Source: Nonlabens sp. Hel1_33_55
Lineage (GTDB): Bacteria; Bacteroidota; Bacteroidia; Flavobacteriales; Flavobacteriaceae
Assembly: GCF_900101765.1 (NCBI RefSeq)
Contig: NZ_LT627735.1
Coordinates: 1,240,001-1,304,000, forward strand
DNA length: 64,000 nt
Direction of reading: 5' to 3'
Shown here: piece by piece, positions 60,332-64,000 of the stretch
Position numbering within the stretch: position 1 is the stretch's first letter
How the letters are laid out: each line of letters opens with the position of its first letter
Translations under genes and position numbers: made by a program
Notes under the pieces: generated by a model
Database searches by the model: none
Seen by the model: only the letters and a program-made list of their open reading frames with translations
Told to the model about the DNA's origin: nothing

Positions 60332-60333
60332 AT

Positions 60334-60341
60334 TATTTTTG
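60334..60341 (+). promoter_or_regulatory. Promoter -7 box of the DUF6787-like gene, leaderless geometry
   Basis: TATTTTTG followed by C, ending 4 bp before the ATG at 60346 and starting 2 bp after the upstream stop. Confidence 0.6.
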
Positions 60342-60345
60342 CAGC

Positions 60346-60858
60346 ATGCAAGAACTTAAAGAACGCTGGGAAATAACCAAAAACTGGCAACTCATCTATA
60401 TATTTTTAGGAATCATAGGCTTACTCGCCTGTGGTTTTTTTGTAGCTCGCAAACTCATACCAACCAATTTTGAGGATGTGATGTATGAGTATTTATTTGT
60501 ATTAATAGTTAGTTTTATCAATGCCTATATTTTCTATCGTATTGCCCTGTGGTTATTCAAAAAACTAGGACCTAAATGGAAGGTTGAATATCGCTGGGAA
60601 CTCATCGCTATTTTCATCGTGTTTGCGATCACTGGATCAGCGTCTGCAAGATTGTCTGGACCAGTATTGGAATGGATAGGCCTTGATCGGGATACCACTA
60701 GTGGCTGGATATTCTGGCCATTGAGATTGCTGATTATATTTCCTTTTTACCAAGTATTGTTGGTGGTTATGGGATGGATTTTTGGCCAATTTGATTTTTT
60801 CTGGGCGTTTGAAAAGAAGATGTTGAAGAGGTTTGGGATTAGGCTAGGTAAAGAGTGA
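60346..60858 (+). CDS. DUF6787-like membrane protein
   Basis: A 170-residue integral membrane protein with four helices (about 16-35, 46-66, 83-100 and 125-150). The opening LKERWEITKNWQLIYIFLGI and the ending KRFGIRLGK fit a small Flavobacteriia family near DUF6146 genes. No catalytic motif is visible. Its promoter, inside the 14-bp gap after the upstream stop, would make a leaderless transcript even though the gene also follows closely in an operon. Confidence 0.65.
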   Translation: MQELKERWEITKNWQLIYIFLGIIGLLACGFFVARKLIPTNFEDVMYEYLFVLIVSFINAYIFYRIALWLFKKLGPKWKVEYRWELIAIFIVFAITGSASARLSGPVLEWIGLDRDTTSGWIFWPLRLLIIFPFYQVLLVVMGWIFGQFDFFWAFEKKMLKRFGIRLGKE

Positions 60859-60900
60859 GAGAATTCCTTTAGAATATCTTTTAGCTTTTTAAAAATACTT

Positions 60901-60908
60901 TATATTTG
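60901..60908 (+). promoter_or_regulatory. Promoter -7 box of tRNA-Arg
   Basis: TATATTTG followed by C, 27 bp before the mature tRNA 5' end. Confidence 0.55.
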
Positions 60909-60935
60909 CAACCGCTTTGAAAGAAGCATAAACAA

Positions 60936-61009
<74 letters not shown>

Positions 61010-61011
61010 CT

Positions 61012-61043
61012 GAAAGGCTCTCATTCATTTGAGGGCCTTTTTT
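61012..61043 (+). terminator. Terminator after tRNA-Arg
   Basis: AAAGGCTCTC pairs with GAGGGCCTTT (bulges in the middle), followed by a T run. Confidence 0.75.
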
Positions 61044-61099
61044 GTTATAGATGCTTTTACTTTTAAATATAATCAAGGCTCAAAAATCTTTCCTTATTC

Positions 61100-61115
61100 C
61101 GCTTTCGCGAAAGCG
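61100..61115. repeat. Dispersed palindrome copy 23 (exact)
   Basis: Exact 16-mer, intergenic, just past the end of the convergent EamA gene. Confidence 0.95.
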
Positions 61116-61129
61116 AAATTACCAAAGCC

Positions 61130-61984
61130 TCACACCTTTCCAGACGACTTTGACTTGTACAATATGTTTAAGGTCAATCCTGCCATTACCATTAATATAC
61201 CCAACAACGACCACCAAGTATAAATCTCTAAAAACCAAAAAGCTCCTATTATTACTGTAAATATCACCTCAAGATATTTGAGCGGGGCAATTTGATTAGT
61301 TGATGCGATTTGAAAGGCTTTAGTCATATAAAGTTGACCTACAAATCCCACAATTCCAAGTACGGCAAGCAGGAACCACTCTGCCCCTATGGGGTTTTTC
61401 CAATTGCTTATCGATAATAGGCCGCCTAAAACAGTTCCTATAAACATGAAGTAATTCACCACTACAAGTGGATGATCCTGCTTTCCAATTTTTGCAATAA
61501 CTACAAAGATCAAACCCATGAATAGTGCTGATAATATGATCATGCCTAGTCCAACTAAGCTTAGACCGTCATCAAATCCCTTTAATACCAATACACCTGC
61601 AAACGCTAACAAAAAGAAAAGCCACTGGATGGGTTTAATATGTTCCTTCAGCCATATTACAGCAAACACGGCTGCAAAAATTGGGGACAAATAGCGTAAT
61701 GTAACAGCGGTGCCAACTGGTAAATATTTGAGTGAACTAAAGAATAGAAGCAATGAAATAGCGCCACCAACACCTCTTAAAATCAACAAACCTCTCTTAT
61801 TTCCTTTTAGTGGTATTTTATGGTAAATCAATAAACTGGTAGTAATTACTAGAGTACCTATAGATCTGAAAAACACCAATTGATAGGCACTAAAATCGGA
61901 TAGATATTTGACCAATCCATTCATGATAGCAAATGCAATGGCACTTAACGTCATGAATAAAATTGCTTTGTGTAGGTCTTTCAT
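61130..61984 (-). CDS. EamA/DMT-family transporter
   Basis: A 284-residue membrane protein with ten hydrophobic helices in two EamA repeats (MTLSAIAFAIMNGLVKYLSD at the start; ALFMGLIFVVIAKIG starting the second half). The length and helix count fit the drug/metabolite exporter superfamily. The substrate cannot be told. It is a single gene facing away from the hexuronate genes. Confidence 0.85.
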   Translation of the reverse strand: MKDLHKAILFMTLSAIAFAIMNGLVKYLSDFSAYQLVFFRSIGTLVITTSLLIYHKIPLKGNKRGLLILRGVGGAISLLLFFSSLKYLPVGTAVTLRYLSPIFAAVFAVIWLKEHIKPIQWLFFLLAFAGVLVLKGFDDGLSLVGLGMIILSALFMGLIFVVIAKIGKQDHPLVVVNYFMFIGTVLGGLLSISNWKNPIGAEWFLLAVLGIVGFVGQLYMTKAFQIASTNQIAPLKYLEVIFTVIIGAFWFLEIYTWWSLLGILMVMAGLTLNILYKSKSSGKV

Positions 61985-62455
61985 CTTTTATTTAAAAATT
62001 CTCAAACCGAATTTTTCTCGTTTGAAAGGGAATTTCTGTCCATCTCAACTTTTGAGAGTATAGATCTAGCGTTTTTCAAAGGTCTATATATTTTTCTTCC
62101 TTATAATGGTTGACAATAAATAAAAGTCGAGGTTATGCCAATGGCCAGTTTTCTGAATGAATCACTTGTTGATTATTAGTAGGTAATAAATGATCAAGTT
62201 GAACATGATTGTATGATACTTTACATATTATATATGGATCACAAACTGCTAATAATTAAAACCATGTATAAAACTACAGTGAGAGATAAGTTTAAAATAT
62301 TCAAAATCAATCGCCTAATTTATAGATATTTAAACACCAATTCTAATATTTACAATAACCTAAAAGCAGAGTGAAATGAATTTGGTTGACCAGATGCCGA
62401 TCTATTTTATGATATTTGGAGAGCATTAATTGAATCATTCATTTTAAGAAATCCT
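61985..62455. other. 471-bp intergenic region upstream of the hexuronate operon
   Basis: AT-rich and without a plausible gene. It should contain the promoters of the EamA gene (right to left) and of the SDR/uxuA operon (left to right). The only signal I can support is the operator-like inverted repeat at 62381. Several short AT runs resemble promoter boxes but none matches TAnnTTTG fully near a start. Confidence 0.5.
62381..62394. promoter_or_regulatory. Possible GntR/UxuR-type operator
   Basis: TTTGGTTGACCAGA has inverted TGGT/ACCA half-sites spaced by 2 bp, similar in form to UxuR/ExuR and FadR-like operators, 62 bp before the SDR start. A single short inverted repeat like this could arise by chance. 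Confidence 0.35.
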
Positions 62456-63283
62456 ATGTCAAAAACGATTGTCCTTACTGGAGCTGGAGGCGTGCTTTGC
62501 AGCACTTTAGCAATTGCACTTGCTAAACAGGGCCATAACATTGCAGTCCTAGATTTAAGAAAAGAAGCAGCAGATGCCATTGCTGATGAGATCAAGGCAA
62601 CTGGCGGTAAAGCTTTGGGAGTTATGGGAAACGTTCTTGAAAAAGACACGTTGGAAAAAGCTAAAAAAGAGATCAATGACGCTTTTGGCAAGGTTGATAT
62701 TCTAATTAATGGCGCTGGCGGTAATCACCCTATGGGTACCACTAGTAATCCATTTTTTCAAATGGAAGACCTCAAAAATACTACTGATGGATTCAAAACA
62801 TTTTTTGACCTAGATCCCAAAGGGATTGAATTCACCTTCAATCTCAATTTTCTAGGAACCCTTATCCCTACTCAAGTTTTTGCACAAGACATGGTAGGCC
62901 GCGATGGATGTAGCGTGCTAAATATTTCATCCATGAATGCGTTTACTCCGCTGACTAAAATACCTGCCTACAGCGGTGCCAAAGCTGCCGTTTCCAACTT
63001 TACTCAATGGCTAGCCGTCCACTTTTCTAAAGTGGGAATACGTGTCAATGCCATCGCACCAGGTTTTTTCCTGACAGACCAGAATCGGGCCCTTTTGACT
63101 AATAGCGATGGATCTGCGACACCACGTGGCGAGCAAATCATAGGTCAAACACCTATGGGTCGCTACGGCAAACCTGAAGATCTAATTAGTACCGTCGAGT
63201 GGCTTTGTGATGACGCAGCATCTTTTATCACGGGAATTGTGGTGCCTATCGATGGCGGATTTAGCGCTTATAGCGGCGTTTAA
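62456..63283 (+). CDS. SDR-family oxidoreductase, probable fructuronate reductase
   Basis: A 275-residue short-chain dehydrogenase. The NAD(P) site is TGAGGVLCSTLA (about 8-19), NGAGG, the catalytic Ser in LNISSMNAF and YSGAKAAVSNF with the Tyr-x3-Lys pair, and the IAPGFFLTDQNRALL substrate loop. Its position 66 bp before uxuA suggests an SDR-type D-mannonate oxidoreductase (fructuronate reductase), the step before mannonate dehydratase in glucuronate catabolism. The exact substrate is inference from context. Confidence 0.85.
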   Translation: MSKTIVLTGAGGVLCSTLAIALAKQGHNIAVLDLRKEAADAIADEIKATGGKALGVMGNVLEKDTLEKAKKEINDAFGKVDILINGAGGNHPMGTTSNPFFQMEDLKNTTDGFKTFFDLDPKGIEFTFNLNFLGTLIPTQVFAQDMVGRDGCSVLNISSMNAFTPLTKIPAYSGAKAAVSNFTQWLAVHFSKVGIRVNAIAPGFFLTDQNRALLTNSDGSATPRGEQIIGQTPMGRYGKPEDLISTVEWLCDDAASFITGIVVPIDGGFSAYSGV

Positions 63284-63317
63284 AATATTATGGGTAAAAA
63301 TTAGATTATAACTAGTT

Positions 63318-63333
63318 CGCTTTCGCGAAAGCG
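63318..63333. repeat. Dispersed palindrome copy 24 (exact)
   Basis: Exact 16-mer in the 66-bp gap between the SDR gene and uxuA, 16 bp before the uxuA start codon. Confidence 0.95.
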
Positions 63334-63349
63334 ATACAAAAAACAAACA

Positions 63350-64000
63350 ATGAATCTAGAACAAACATGGCGGTGGTACGGTCCAAAGGATCCAGTTTCC
63401 CTTGCCGATATTAAGCAAGCTGGTGCCACTGGCATTGTGAGTGCTTGCCATCAAATTCCAAATGGTGAAGAATGGTCTGTAGATGCGATCATGGAACGCA
63501 AAAAATTGATTGGAGATGCTGGATTGTCCTGGTCTGTAGTAGAAAGTGTGCCTATTCATGAGAATATTAAAACTAGATCAGGTGATTACAAAGTATATAT
63601 AGAACGTTACAAAAACACAATTACTAATCTTGGTAACTGTGGTATAGACATCGTTTGTTACAATTTCATGCCAGTACTGGATTGGACAAGAACCAACCTT
63701 GATTATGAGCTTCCTGATGGCTCTACTGCATTGCGCTTTGAAGCTGCTGCTTTTGCAGCTTTTGAACTTTTTTTATTAAAACGTCCAGGTGCCGAAAACA
63801 ACTATACCATAGCGCAACAGATAGAGGCTAAAGAGTATCTAGAAAAGTCAACTCCTGAACAGCAAGAAAAGTTGATTAATAACATTATTGCAGGCCTACC
63901 AGGTGCTGAGGAAGGTTACACATTGAAGGAATTTAATACCATACTTGCTACATATAACAACATTGGATCTAAGGAATTGAAGGCAAACCTATTTTATTTT
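63350..64000 (+). CDS. uxuA: Mannonate dehydratase, N-terminal part (cut by the right edge)
   Basis: The first 217 residues of an open frame that runs to the edge. The opening MNLEQTWRWYGPKDPVSLAD, the GIVSACHQIP segment, and GIDIVCYNFMPVLDWTRTNL are characteristic of UxuA, which dehydrates D-mannonate to 2-keto-3-deoxygluconate. The enzyme is about 390 residues, so roughly 170 are missing here. With the SDR gene it forms the start of a hexuronate catabolic operon, as expected in an alginate- or pectin-using marine flavobacterium. Confidence 0.93.
   Translation, partial: MNLEQTWRWYGPKDPVSLADIKQAGATGIVSACHQIPNGEEWSVDAIMERKKLIGDAGLSWSVVESVPIHENIKTRSGDYKVYIERYKNTITNLGNCGIDIVCYNFMPVLDWTRTNLDYELPDGSTALRFEAAAFAAFELFLLKRPGAENNYTIAQQIEAKEYLEKSTPEQQEKLINNIIAGLPGAEEGYTLKEFNTILATYNNIGSKELKANLFYF

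Overview
The window reads as chromosomal DNA of a marine-type member of the Flavobacteriaceae. The evidence is the TAnnTTTG promoter -7 boxes typical of Bacteroidota, a T9SS-sorted secreted nuclease, many short lipoproteins and porin-like proteins, the long Bacteroidota form of GAPDH, and families largely confined to Flavobacteriia (DUF5686, DUF6146-like, DUF6787-like, DUF6503-like). The genus is not provable from sequence alone; a Nonlabens/Dokdonia-like organism is a guess. I see no prophage, IS element, rRNA operon or CRISPR array. Most of the window is housekeeping and envelope genes in short operons.

Layout. 1-6 kb: end of a sortilin-type beta-propeller gene, an alpha/beta-hydrolase/OsmC fusion, a YdeI-like protein, a Cu/Zn-SOD lipoprotein, and an ECF sigma/anti-sigma pair. 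6-12 kb (minus): two DUF4331-like proteins with a TPR lipoprotein, then a LytS/LytTR-type two-component system with 2TM proteins and a lipoprotein divergent from smpB. 12-25 kb: smpB, a DUF5686 outer-membrane protein, a DEAD-box helicase, nitroreductase, YifB/ComM, Hpt, 3-hydroxybutyryl-CoA dehydrogenase, DUF1015, YggS and DUF2721. 25-38 kb: propeller lipoprotein, lysozyme-like protein, mltG-GNAT-dapF, HtrA protease, GAPDH, a tandem pair of DUF3095 genes and a T9SS endonuclease I. 38-48 kb: priA, DUF2147, chalcone-isomerase-like, BrkB, nadC, rlmH, a ParDE pair, udk, an FtsB-like gene and methylmalonyl-CoA mutase small subunit. 48-61 kb: mutase large subunit, porin-like protein, CIA30, two DUF6503-like paralogues, ferredoxin divergent from an acyl-CoA reductase, serC, serA, DUF937, two small envelope proteins and tRNA-Arg(UCU). 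61-64 kb: an EamA transporter and the start of a hexuronate operon (SDR fructuronate reductase-like plus uxuA, cut by the right edge).

The strongest unexplained signal is a dispersed 16-bp perfect palindrome, CGCTTTCGCGAAAGCG. I find 24 copies (18 exact, 6 with one mismatch), on average one per 2.7 kb. Nine are intergenic. Fifteen lie inside genes, where they are read only as (A)FAKA or RFRES and never in the third frame. Four form the end of signal peptides in otherwise different secreted proteins.

A second signal is a set of eight genes where a perfect TAnnTTTG box ends only 3-5 bp before the start codon, which predicts leaderless transcripts. A third is that conserved gene pairs (mutA/mutB, serC/serA, hbd/DUF1015) are each interrupted by an unrelated small orphan lipoprotein.
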